Shown piece after piece: positions 53,525 through 63,283 of a DNA stretch of 64,000 bases. The notes under the pieces are model-generated. The model had not been told where the DNA came from. It was given only the letters and a program-made list of their open reading frames with translations, and did no database searches. Every line of letters begins with the position of its first letter. Position 1 is the first letter of the stretch. The position numbers were made by a program, and so were the translations under genes. Source of the DNA: Teratosphaeria epicoccoides (taxonomy: Eukaryota > Ascomycota > Dothideomycetes > Mycosphaerellales > Teratosphaeriaceae); contig JADDMT010000059.1 in NCBI GenBank assembly GCA_021401465.1, positions 122,884 through 186,883 of the forward strand, written 5' to 3'.

Positions 53525-56500
53525 ATGGCGAGCCCGACAATTGAGGAGCTCGACAGCACTGTCCGCGCCTTCTACGAGGGCCGCGGTGAGCAGCAGAAGC
53601 AGGCGCAGGCGACACTCAACCAGTTCAAGGAAAACCCAGATGCATGGCTGCTGGTGGACAAGATCTTGCAGGATGCGCAATACCCACAGACAAAATACTT
53701 GGGTCTTCAAGTCCTAGATAATGTCATCATGACCCGGTGGAAGGTGCTGCCAAGGGATCAGTGTCAAGGCATCAGAAACTTTGTGGTCAACTTCATCATT
53801 CAGAGCAGCAGCACCGAGGAGCAGCTGAAGAAGGAGCGCGCGCTGCTCAACAAGCTGAACCTGGTCCTAGTATCAATCCTCAAACAGGAATGGCCACACA
53901 ACTGGCCGACTTTCATCAACGAGATAGTGTCAAGCTGCCGGTCGAGTCTGCCCATCTGCGAGAACAACATGGCCATTCTGCGATTACTGTCAGAAGAAGT
54001 CTTCGATTTTTCCCAGGATGCGATGACGAGTACAAAGACGAAGCAGCTCAAGCAGAGTATGTGTGACGAGTTCACCAGCATCTACAACCTCTGTTCGGAG
54101 ATCCTGCGCACGGCAGACCAGCCAAGCCTGATCAAGGCTACACTCGAGACCTTGCTACGCTTCCTGAACTGGATCCCGCTGGGCTATATCTTCGAGACGC
54201 CGCCCGGTGGCGCCAGCCTCATCGACACCTTGCGCAGTCGATTCCTGGAAGCACCAGAGTTCAGGAACATCACCCTGAAGTGCTTGACAGAGATCGGCGG
54301 CTTGCAAATCACGGAGCACAACTTCGATGAGAAGCTCGTTTCGATGTTCACCGAGACTCTGACCACGATATCGAACATCATTCCGCTCCAGCTTGATCTC
54401 AAGTCCACCTACGCCACTTCTGGAGGTCGCGACCAAGAGTTCGTCCTGAATCTTGCGCTGTTCCTCTGCAACTTCTTCAGCAATCACTTAAGCCTCATTG
54501 AGAATCTGCCAAATGCCGACTACCTCCTCCACGGCCACTTCTATCTCATTCGCATCAGCCAGATCGACGACCGGGAGATTTTCAAGATCTGCTTGGAGTA
54601 CTGGACTAAGCTAGTTCAAGAACTGTACGATGAGATGCAACAACTCCCAATCACAGATCTGAACCCACTGGTCAGCCTTGGCGTGTCTGGACTATCGAAT
54701 GGTGGCGCACCAAACCCGCAGACACTGCAAAACTACCCACTGCGCAAGCACAAGTATTCCGATGTCCTCTCTAACCTTCGTCAAGTTATGATCGAGAAGA
54801 TGGTCAGGCCTGAAGAAGTGCTGATTGTGGAGAATGACGAGGGTGAGATCGTGCGCGAGTTCGTCAAGGAGTCGGACACGATTCAGCTCTACAAGACGAC
54901 CCGCGAGTGCTTGGTCTTCCTCACACATCTGGATGTAGTGGATACCGAGCAAATCATGTCGGAGAAGCTGGCGCGCCAAGTGGATGGTACCGAATGGAGT
55001 TGGGCCAACTGCAATACACTTTGCTGGGCCATCGGCTCGATCTCTGGTGCCATGAACGAGGAGACGGAGAAGCGCTTCTTGGTTACGGTCATCAAGGATC
55101 TGCTCGGCTTGACGGAGATGAAGCGAGGCAAGGACAACAAGGCAGTCGTTGCCTCCAACATTATGTACATTGTTGGCCAGTATCCGAGATTCTTGAAGGC
55201 GCACTGGAAGTTCCTGAAGACTGTCGTCAACAAGCTTTTCGAGTTCATGCACGAGACGCACGAAGGTGTTCAGGACATGGCATGCGACACCTTCATCAAA
55301 ATTGCCAGCAAGTGCAAGAGGCACTTTGTCATCCAGCAACCCGGCGAAAGTGAGGCGTTCATTGATGAGATAGTGCGCACGATGCGTAAGATCACGTGCG
55401 ATCTATCACCCCAGCAGATTCACACTTTCTATGAGGCTTGCGGATACATGATCTCCGCACAGGGTCACAAGGCGCAGCAAGAGCGTCTCATTGACCAGCT
55501 CATGAGTCTTCCGAATCAGGCGTGGGATCAGATCATACAGAGCGCCCACCAAGATCCGAACATTCTCCAGAATGCCGAGACGATCAAGGTCATCGGCAAC
55601 ATCATGAAGACTAATGTTGCCGCATGCAGCAGCATTGGCAGCTACTTCTACCCACAGATCGGCCGGATATACATGGACATGCTAACCATGTACCGCGCAT
55701 CATCACAGCTCATTGACGAAGCTGTGCAGCGTGACGGAAACATTGCGACCAAGATGCCCAAGGTTCGCGGCTTGAGGACCATCAAGAAAGAAATTTTGAA
55801 GCTCATTACGACATACGTTGAGAAGGCGGACGACCTGGAGATGATTCACCAGACTCTGGTGCCGCAGCTGCTGGAGGCTGTTCTGCTCGACTACAAGCGC
55901 AACGTTCCAGATGCGCGTGAGGCTGAGGTCTTGAGCGTCATCACAGTGCTCATCACCAAATTACAGGTACGTTGGACGTCTCATACCACTCGCTTCTCCC
56001 AGGTGGGTGCCGATGAGCAGCCCGCCTCGTCAAGCATGACCGATTCGAACGAAGCTAACAATACCTTCCAGGGCATGATGACCGAGCAAGTCCCCGCTAT
56101 ACTCGACGCGATTTTCGAGTGCACGCTTGACATGATCAACAAGGACTTCTCAGAGTATCCAGAGCACCGAGTGGAGTTCTTCAAGCTGCTGCGGGCTATC
56201 AACCAGCGCTGCTTTCCGGCCCTACTCAAGCTCGATCAGACGCATTTCAAGCTCGTCATTGACAGTTGCATGTGGGCATCCAAGCATGACAACCGAGCCG
56301 TCGAGGGCGAAGGCCTCAACATGTGCATTGAGCTCATCAGCAACATGGCTGAAGTGGATCAGTCGACTTGCGATGCCTTCTTCCAGAACTTCTACACCAC
56401 CATCCTGCAGGACGTGTTCTTCGTCCTCACCGACTCCGACCACAAGGCCGGCTTCAAGTACCAATCACTATTACTGGCGCGCATGTTCTGGCTCGTCGGC

Positions 56501-56860
56501 GCCGACAAGATACGTGGACCCATTTACACGGAAGGCCAAGCACAAGTCGGTACCACAAACCGCGAGTTCTTGCAGAATTTTGTGGCATCATTACTCTCCA
56601 ATGCTTTCCCAAATCTCCAGGCTGTACAGATCACCAATTTTATTCGTCAGCTCTTCGAAAACACCGAGAACATCAACACATTCAAACTTATCCTTCGAGA
56701 CTTCCTCATACAGCTCAAGGAGTTCTCGGGCGACAATGCAGAACTGTTTACCGAGGATCGAGAGCAGGCGGCGAAGGAGGCGAGAGACCAGGAGCGCGAG
56801 AGGGCGGCGAAGGTTGGTGGATTGCTGAAGCCGAGCGAGATTGACGACGATGAGCTATGA
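53525..56860 (+). CDS. CRM1: exportin-1 / CRM1, nuclear export receptor
   Basis: Two exons, 53525-55966 and 56072-56860, encode 1076 residues. The protein binds leucine-rich nuclear export signals with Ran-GTP and carries cargo through the nuclear pore. HEAT repeats run through the whole length: importin-beta N-terminal region LNQFKENPDAWLLVDKILQD, the CRIME segment, and the very conserved NES-groove region RGKDNKAVVASNIMYIVGQY, PRFLKAHWKFLKTVVNKLFE. The C-terminus ends VGGLLKPSEIDDDEL. The 105-nt intron (GTACGT...GCTAAC...TTCCAG) is stop-free and in frame; removal joins LITKLQ to GMMTEQVPAILDAI. At the position of the leptomycin-B-reactive cysteine (human C528) there is threonine T530 (DLLGLTEMKRG), as in budding yeast. 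Confidence 0.96.
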   Translation: MASPTIEELDSTVRAFYEGRGEQQKQAQATLNQFKENPDAWLLVDKILQDAQYPQTKYLGLQVLDNVIMTRWKVLPRDQCQGIRNFVVNFIIQSSSTEEQLKKERALLNKLNLVLVSILKQEWPHNWPTFINEIVSSCRSSLPICENNMAILRLLSEEVFDFSQDAMTSTKTKQLKQSMCDEFTSIYNLCSEILRTADQPSLIKATLETLLRFLNWIPLGYIFETPPGGASLIDTLRSRFLEAPEFRNITLKCLTEIGGLQITEHNFDEKLVSMFTETLTTISNIIPLQLDLKSTYATSGGRDQEFVLNLALFLCNFFSNHLSLIENLPNADYLLHGHFYLIRISQIDDREIFKICLEYWTKLVQELYDEMQQLPITDLNPLVSLGVSGLSNGGAPNPQTLQNYPLRKHKYSDVLSNLRQVMIEKMVRPEEVLIVENDEGEIVREFVKESDTIQLYKTTRECLVFLTHLDVVDTEQIMSEKLARQVDGTEWSWANCNTLCWAIGSISGAMNEETEKRFLVTVIKDLLGLTEMKRGKDNKAVVASNIMYIVGQYPRFLKAHWKFLKTVVNKLFEFMHETHEGVQDMACDTFIKIASKCKRHFVIQQPGESEAFIDEIVRTMRKITCDLSPQQIHTFYEACGYMISAQGHKAQQERLIDQLMSLPNQAWDQIIQSAHQDPNILQNAETIKVIGNIMKTNVAACSSIGSYFYPQIGRIYMDMLTMYRASSQLIDEAVQRDGNIATKMPKVRGLRTIKKEILKLITTYVEKADDLEMIHQTLVPQLLEAVLLDYKRNVPDAREAEVLSVITVLITKLQVRWTSHTTRFSQVGADEQPASSSMTDSNEANNTFQGMMTEQVPAILDAIFECTLDMINKDFSEYPEHRVEFFKLLRAINQRCFPALLKLDQTHFKLVIDSCMWASKHDNRAVEGEGLNMCIELISNMAEVDQSTCDAFFQNFYTTILQDVFFVLTDSDHKAGFKYQSLLLARMFWLVGADKIRGPIYTEGQAQVGTTNREFLQNFVASLLSNAFPNLQAVQITNFIRQLFENTENINTFKLILRDFLIQLKEFSGDNAELFTEDREQAAKEARDQERERAAKVGGLLKPSEIDDDEL

Positions 56861-57660
56861 CTTGATGACGAAGTTGCGTTGAGTAAGGGTGTAGGCGAAG
56901 GATACGTGGGCGAGGTGGCGGACGAGTTGAGGTTGTGACGATGACGGCAGAGAACAGATACATTGCATTGCTCGGGCTCAGCGACGGCGTCTGGCGCCTG
57001 AAGAGAAGCAACGCGCATTTGAAGTCTTGCTTGAGAGCTGCTGGATGTTGTGGGAAAGCTCTTTTCTCAAGCGGAATGGGTGCATATGGGCGAATAATAA
57101 GTGTTCGTTGTGCGTGTGCAGAATATACCATGAGATCGAGATAGTTCGACGCGAGAGAAATTACTGCTTGAGACGGCATGGAAAATGGAGTAAACCTCTC
57201 TCTCCCTCTCCCTCTTTCTTGCAAAGGCTTCGAAAACGGGGAGACACGGGATGGTTTCTGATTAATTGACAGGCTGTGTAACGCGGACCCGTGAGACGCA
57301 TTTTTGCCTGCGGGTGAGAATTTCTGGCAATGCAGCAGCTCGCAGTATGTCCTCCTGAAGGCAGGACCCTGAAAGCTTATTCGTACATCGATACGAACAT
57401 AACTTATAAGTAGAGCACGACCATTAACCGTTACACTCCGCTGTGCGCGCCGCATGGTCCAGGCGTCGTCGACGCGCATGGACTCCACCTGCACTTCTCC
57501 TCACTTCCTGCACTCACCAATGCGAGCGAGCGGTCTGTTACTCCGATCCTCCTCCTTCTCCTCCTCCTCCTCCTCCTCCTCCTCTGCGTGGTAATTCGAG
57601 CATTAGCGCGCAGTCTATTCGTTGCGCATTTGCATCTATAATGCCGACACTTGCTTCACA
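56861..57660. other. intergenic with a (CTC)n tract
   Basis: The stretch holds the CRM1 3' UTR and the promoter of the NTF2-like gene. A (CTC)n/(CCT)n microsatellite with about 13 units occupies 57547-57585, 76 bp upstream of the next start codon. Otherwise nothing is recognised. Confidence 0.5.
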
Positions 57661-58264
57661 ATGCAGGCGGTAGACTGGCCTGAACAGCCAGTCCCACGCG
57701 CAGTCAAGGAGCTCATTGAGCGCTTCTACGCATTGGTAGATTCAGGCGACGAGGCGAGCGGGCAACTGCTGGCGGACACGCTGTTCGCGGCGGACGGGGA
57801 GTTGGTGATCAATAAGCGCGTTTTGACTGGTCCGCAAGGTGAGTCAATCTTCACCTGAACGGAGGCGAGTTTGGAGTCGTCTGACGAGGATGGTGCAGAA
57901 ATCGCACGCTGGCGCGTCGGCGGCGACTCCATTGTCCTGCGCGAGCATACGATGCAGAAGGCGTTCGTGTGCAGTGGCAGGGGCGACGATCTGCTCTTAA
58001 CGGGGAGGCTGAGGCTGGGGTCGCAGATGGGACTGGAGGCTGAGTCGCCGCTGTGTTCGCGGTGTGTTGTCGACGACGCGGAGGCCGCTGCGCCGAGGAT
58101 CAAGTTGTGGCAGGTTTGGATTGTATGATGCACGTTTGTGGTGGTCGTGGGAGCGGATGCTGATGCTGTTGTAGGATTTCACGCCTTTCTTTGACTTGGG
58201 CATTCTTAAACGGCCGGGGCCGAAGTGGTCCAGTAATATTTTGACGACGATTGCTGGTCGGTGA
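57661..58264 (+). CDS. NTF2-like / SnoaL-fold protein
   Basis: Three exons, 57661-57838, 57899-58113 and 58175-58264, encode 160 residues. The start MQAVDWPEQPVPRAVKELIE leads into RFYALVDSGDEASGQLLADT and FAADGELVINKRVLTG, a typical NTF2-like first helix and strand. Exon 2 gives EIARWRVGGDSIVLREHTMQ and a curved-sheet region, and exon 3 DFTPFFDLGILKRPGPKW ends the fold. Both introns are canonical (GTGAGT...GTCTGACG...TGCAG; GTTTGG...TGCTGATG...GTAG) and maintain frame. SnoaL-like proteins are small ligand-binding or isomerase-like proteins; no active-site assignment is possible here, and a role in secondary metabolism is only a guess. Confidence 0.8.
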
Positions 58265-60050
58265 GGGATGGTGAGCCGGTTCAAGAGGCCTGTGGTCTGC
58301 GCTATCGGATTAGCGACGACAAGGCCGATCTGCGAGGCAGCACTTATAATCGTTCGGGTTCATGACGTCTGAAGATTGTCTCCAGTAGTCAATGACCCTT
58401 GATATCGCATTGCCACCCTGTTCGACCATACCTGTCCTGGCTTCAGGTATTTGGTCAGGAAGCACATGGCGAAGTGTTGTTTCTTCATTGTCCTGCACAT
58501 ACCCATGATGTTTTGCTGACTGTCCAGGTTTTCCAACATGGTACCACAGAGCCATAAGCAAGGACATCCCCAAGCAGCATCAGACGCCACGTCTGCCACT
58601 TTCCACTAGTGCTACGGGCTCGATTTCAATGGTGCTACGGTTGACGTCAAGCCGTCAGAATCATGGAGCAGCTACGTTCTTTAGACCCAAGCCGTTCGTA
58701 GCCCTGACTTTACAGTCTACGTGCCACCACCTTTCCTAATCCTGCGTCCTACATGCAGACCAAAAATGACGACGCATAGCGCATCCACGATCACTACTAA
58801 TTCTGCTACGGCGCTTGTACGCTCTTCTCTTGCACGCAAAATTGGCACAAAGCCATCATGGGCAAAAATCTGCAATCCAGAATGCCAGAAGCAAGATCCT
58901 CTTCGCTGGCCATTGTCTCTCGCAAACCACAAACGTGAGCCCGAAGATCTTCTTCTCCGGAGGCCTCGAGTTCCCCCTCCTCCTCCAAGGTGCACACCAC
59001 ACCACTGACCTTACCATTCAGTCGTCCCCCTCTCCAAATCTCCCACATCACTTTCACCCTGCTATTCACCCACCAAGTCCTCCTCCCCGACCTCTACGTC
59101 CCCCAAAGCGACCTCCGCACAGCTCCCCCATCCTCCCCGAAAAATTCTTCGTCCTCGAAAACTGCCGCACCACCCGGCTGCACTCGTATCAAGGAAACCA
59201 GACCCACGACGCCACAGCCGGGATCTTATAATCGCCTCTGCCGCGATTGCAACATAAGGTGGCCCGATGCCTGGTTGAACGAGATTTCGCGTACGTATAT
59301 AATCTACCTTTTCGATCCACAGTGAAATCTCTGCATTCGCTGGGGCGCGATGGGATGCTGGACGTGCTTACGATCCTGTTTCTGTGGATGCGAGGATGAA
59401 TTCCTCTGTGGCTGCCATCGAGCCATTGCTGGGTTCGAGTGCGGTGCAGATGGCGGTGTATACATGTACGGGACCGAGCTCCAGAGCACAGATGTGTGGC
59501 GTCCGCGTTGTTTGCGGTTGTTGGGGCTGCATATCCAATGTTGTAGAAAGCTTCGATTGGGAAGGGTCGACAGCCCTACTGTAGCCGCTCTGCCGCAGCT
59601 GCGTACATGGCATTTCAAGAGCGAGTCTCCATCAAGTTCGTGGATTTTTATGGAGCGAAGGTTGACGGTCCTGAAATCTAAGCCATCTACCAGCGATGGA
59701 ACACGATCATGGACGTCCGAAACACATCCAGGTCTAGATCCAGCTTTTACGATCTTACCTGTCAAAGGCATGCATGGATCTTGACTCCTGCTCGCACGTC
59801 AATCGATCGTGAATCTTGCGGATTGACATGATAGTTGACAGAATGCATTCGTGAGTCTTGACACGATAGTTGACAGAATGCATTCGTGAGTCTCAAGGGG
59901 TTGGAGGCCCTCTACCGGTCGTTGCAATCTATTGCCGACGGGACGGCCCTGCCAACTGCTCCACCCCAAACCCTTCCCGACCATCCGGCCCTTCAAAGCC
60001 ACCGCATCACCAGACTCCAGTCCCCATCCACCCCAATCCTGAACGCCCCA
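58265..60050. other. gene-poor stretch with possible gene relics
   Basis: No intact gene was found in 1.8 kb. Frame segments with protein-like composition do occur on the plus strand: around 58870-58985, around 59340-59580 (RWDAGRAYDPVSVDARMNSS... to a TAG at 59582), and in another frame around 59583-59780 (VSIKFVDFYGAKVDGPEI, TAA at 59679, then AIYQRWNTIMDVRN). They could be exons of an unrecognised gene or a decayed one. A 35-bp tandem duplication lies at the end. Confidence 0.35.
59823..59892. repeat. 35-bp tandem duplication
   Basis: Two adjacent 35-bp copies (59823-59857, 59858-59892) containing atagttgacagaatgcattc differ at one base (t/c at position 8 of the unit). The near identity implies a recent duplication. 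Confidence 0.9.
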
Positions 60051-60377
60051 CTATGACGGCGGAACCACGCACTTCCCAACTTGCTCGCCCGCCTTCTCTG
60101 TTCCACCAAACACCGTCAGCAAAGTCCCCTCGCAGGACGGGAAGAAGGAGAGCAGAGGAGAACGTACTGAAGCATCTATACTTCGGGTACCCACCAGCAT
60201 TATTGCCGCAATGTTCGCTGCTTGTGCATGAGTCTGCGAAAAGGATAATTAGTGTCCGCTGTTGTCGCTGTCGTGCTTAGAAGTCATTGCGAGCATTTAC
60301 GTACCGCCTATCCCTGCGAGAACGGCTGAGGGGAGGAGCGCGAGCATCGCTACTTGAATCATGCGTGGGAAGAGCAT
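60051..60377 (-). CDS. small secreted cysteine-rich protein (effector-like)
   Basis: Three exons, complement(60051-60097, 60168-60233, 60305-60377), encode 61 residues. Residues 1-21 (MLFPRMIQVAMLALLPSAVLA) form a clear signal peptide with an A-x-A-like end (AVLA|G). The mature 40 residues contain four cysteines with spacing C-x5-C-x11-C-x10-C, starting GIGDSCTSSEHCGNNAGGYP. Both introns have GTACGT donors, good branch sites (CACTAAT; TGCTGACG) and acceptors (TTCGCAG; GAACAG), and all three frames join exactly to a TAG stop at 60053-60051. A palindromic TATA-like CATATATG lies 82-89 bp upstream. The size, cysteine pattern and position next to a degenerate transposon block match fungal effector genes, but knottin-like antimicrobial or killer-type peptides are alternatives. 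No homologue is recognised. Confidence 0.72.
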
Positions 60378-60989
60378 TTTTCTTGAACGTGGTCTTTTGC
60401 TGGTGGCAGAGGCCGGCTATGATTTCTGGAACGCACAGTGGCATCCTCGGGTGAATTCATATATGTGCAGACCCTTTGCAAGCTCGGACGAAATGTGGGT
60501 CCTTTTGCAAGGTTCGTAGAACAGATAGGACTACTTAGATCTTTACGATTAAGCTGCTCTTACTTGGCTGCTCGTACTTAGCTTAGGGGCTTAAAATAAG
60601 TCAGTCATGACTAGTATCCTATCTAGTAGTCAGATTACCTATTTATTAGGTAGACACTATAGCTAGCTAAGATCTAGGCATGTAAGCATAGTGCTTCTAG
60701 TTACTAAGCTAGTATTAGAGTTAATATACAGATATGTAAACAGTCTATATATAGAGGTTCTAAAGTAGACTTATTCTACTAGTACCTTGTTAGCTTATTA
60801 TAGACATAGAACCTTCTAACTTTGTATGTATAATCTAACATTAGCTTGCTAACTAGGTATATCTGTGCATTATAACTTGTTAGATGTCTAACAAGTACTA
60901 GACAGTTTAATGTAATTATTAGTTTAATGTAACTATTTATGTTATATAGCTTCATGTATCTTAATCTTCCTATTACTATCTATATTACT
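60378..60989. other. boundary between normal and AT-rich DNA
   Basis: The first 100 bp have normal composition and probably hold the promoter of the small secreted protein, with a CATATATG box at 60459-60466. From about 60520 the sequence turns abruptly AT-rich with dense tag/cta/tta words, which I interpret as RIP-mutated repeat DNA without coding capacity. Confidence 0.55.
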
Positions 60990-61200
60990 ATGTCTAATTC
61001 ATATGCTACTATTAAGGAGCAGCTTGTTAGTCTCCTTAAAGAGCTTGACATGTCGCAAAGGTTTAATCTTAAGGCATTATGCTATAAGAAGAATGTACCT
61101 TACTATTATACTCTACGTTAACTTAAAGGCATGTATAAAGGGCTAGGCCCTTAGACCCTAGTATAGGCTAAGGCCTATGCAGAGCATAGTCCCTAGCTAT
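60990..61200 (+). pseudogene. helix-turn-helix relic, pogo/Fot1-transposase N-terminus-like
   Basis: From an ATG at 60990 the frame reads MSNSYATIKEQLVSLLKELD, then FNLKALCYKKNVPYYYTLR up to a TAA at 61119-61121, and on with a Lys/Tyr/Gly stretch (LKGMYKGLGP) interrupted by further TAG codons. The layout (short charged helix, then a helix-turn-helix with a TLR-like recognition start) recalls the HTH_psq domain at the N-terminus of pogo/Fot1-type transposases. No DDE domain follows. This is a weak match made by eye. Confidence 0.35.
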
Positions 61201-61779
61201 AAGGGGCTAGCTACCCTGAGATCTGTTTCTCTCTCCTTTATTATACTTGTTAAATACTACATAAACCCCTATATATATGTTATTTACCTATAATATTAAG
61301 TATAATTAATTACTCTAGAAAACCTGTCTCCTACAGACTTTATGCTAGGTACTAAGTCAAGTAGCCTAGTTAGCAAAGGACTAACTACTATAATACTAGC
61401 TAAAATCTAAGTAGTCATTAAAGAGCTTGTAAACTGTTAGTAACAAGTAGAAAGCGAATTAGCTACTATACAGGCTACGCTAATTACTATAGAAGCTACA
61501 TTATACTAGTAACTAGTATTACTAGCGCTAGCCCTAATAGACTAACCTACAGACATGTTAGTAAGGGCCTTTCTTTAGGCATTCTCTATAGGAACCTATC
61601 TAGGATCTAGTAATGATGTAGTAGGGTCACGTGAATAGAAACTGCCGTATTAGGATAGTAAGGCAGAGACCTTCTAAGACTACCTTATAAGGCTAAGGAG
61701 TTTGTACTATATACGTTCTAAGCTAAAACCCCTGCTCTCATAGAAATACTACTAGGATACTACATATAACACACTACCC

Positions 61780-62500
61780 TTACGTTAATAAGCCTAGATG
61801 CGACATTACTAGGACAAAGGGAACATAGAAGGGAGAGACCCTAAGGAGTTCTTCATGTAACTTAAGCTTGTGTTTGCAGATAGTAACAAGGTAGCTAAGG
61901 CTCTAGAGTAACTAACTAACCTTAGGCATACGCCTAGGCAGCTATAGCATAAACACTAGCTTGAATTTAACAGACTCCTGCTAAGCGTAGGTAGAGACCT
62001 ATAAAATAACAAGACGAAGATTAGATACTTAAAGAACATGTTCTCGAACCCTACCTAGATATACATAGCAAACGTTAAGGACTACAGGGATTATTACGCG
62101 TTCTCTGAAGAGATTAAGCAGGTCATGACTAACTCAGAAAAGACAGACTAGTTTAAAGCAGTGTATTAAAGATAGCTAAAAGAGAAGGACTAGGAGCTAG
62201 GCACAAAAACGACAGTTACTACTTATATACAAGGGGGAACTATAGTAACTTATGTTAATGCGGATAGGGACACTGTCATGGCGCCTACCCGCATAACTAG
62301 TAACTAGGGCTAAACATGTAGACAACACTAGAATAGTAGAGGGAAACAGCGAGCTAAGTAGGTAGACGTAGCTAAGCGAGACAGACGCTACAAGAAGAAC
62401 CTCTGTTTCTAGTATAGAGTGTCTAGACACTAGATAAAAGGCTGCCTATATGCATTAGCGACCCTACTAACAAGGATTAATGTCGCGCGTGCGCTGCCCC
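61780..62500 (+). pseudogene. gag relic of a Ty3/Gypsy-type retrotransposon
   Basis: One frame (codons starting at 61801) can be followed for over 600 bases with some 18 TAG/TAA codons but little frameshifting. Readable pieces include GNIEGRDPKEFFM and LKLVFADSNKVAKALE near 61820-61905, then YLKNMFSNPT, and VKDYRDYYAFSEEIKQVMTN near 62070-62135. This is the pattern of a Gypsy capsid. A CCHC zinc knuckle is at 62404-62445: C-x2-(Y)-x4-H-x4-C, with the second Cys codon mutated to TAT and two TAG codons inside. Stops lie mainly at presumed Gln or Arg/Trp positions. Not restorable to an active protein. Confidence 0.75.
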
Positions 62501-62639
62501 TTCTAGATAACAATAAAGAAGAAGCGGTTTCCGCGAGTAACAACTTAGGAAAAGAGTAACTCTTACTTGTAGTTAGGAGCTAAGAGTAGATAAGGCGTTA
62601 GTAGAAGGTTAGGAGAAGGCAAAAGGTTTAATGGACAGG

Positions 62640-62990
62640 AACCTAATATATACTAATATAGTCCTTACAAATAATCTCGGAACATTAGCTCTTATTGACG
62701 AAGGGTACTAATGCTATGCTGCAATTAACGGGGACCTCGCAAAAGGCCTTAGCATAAGCTTCGTTAGTCATGAAACGCGAGTAGCAAAGGGAGCCTCTAT
62801 ATTAATGTAGGACTTAAAGATTAAAGGAGTAGTTACTTTCTAGATAGAAATCGCTAGGTTCTAGTAGATAGTCTATACGTATGTAGTATTAGACCTTGCC
62901 TTCCTAGTGATTTTAGGGAACCTGTAGAAAGCACATAATAAAATCCGGACATAGCTAGACAAACGCTAGTATTACTATAGCAGAGTAGGA
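62640..62990 (+). pseudogene. retropepsin-like protease relic of the same element
   Basis: In a different frame from gag, the segment from 62661 reads VLTNNLGTLALIDEGY, TAA, CYAAINGDLAKGL and, further on, VVLDLAFLVILGNL, TAG, AHNKIRT. The ALID-x-G core and the later hydrophobic ILG are the flap-and-core signature of Gypsy aspartic proteases, with the active-site Ser/Thr replaced (D-E-G). Several TAG codons interrupt it. No reverse transcriptase, RNase H or integrase motif follows, so pol is truncated soon after the protease. Confidence 0.65.
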
Positions 62991-63087
62991 AAGTAGGTAG
63001 ACGAAGGTCGTTACTAATAGGAGTACAAAGACTATAGTAGCTTTACCTGTCATAAGGGTAGGTGCCGATAGCAGGAAGGTGACTAGG

Positions 63088-63260
63088 TGTTAGACTCGGG
63101 AGCTGTGAAGAATATCGACAATGGCAGTTGACCTTGTAACTAACTCTCCTCTAAGCAAGAGAGGATTAAATTAAGATTAAGCACGAAGCTCCTAACTGCC
63201 TGTCCTAAAGCTACCCCTATATACTAGAGAGCGACAGAGCAGCTCTGTTAGATCTGTTAA
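63088..63260. mobile_element. possible LTR or 3' end of the Gypsy-like element
   Basis: After the protease relic, a segment beginning tgttagactcgggagctgtg is less AT-rich and precedes promoter-like repeats. Fungal Gypsy LTRs often begin with TGT and an AT-poor stretch of this kind. No second copy was found in the window, so the assignment is tentative. Confidence 0.25.
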
Positions 63261-63283
63261 CAGACCCGACAGATCCGTGTCTG

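Noticed and set aside
59426..59446. tRNA B-box-like phrase gggttcgag
   Set aside because: No matching A box, acceptor stem or T-arm fold could be built around it.
63088..63260. Full LTR pair for the Gypsy relic
   Set aside because: No second copy of this segment was found within the window, and no RT, RNase H or integrase signature is present, so the element limits cannot be set.
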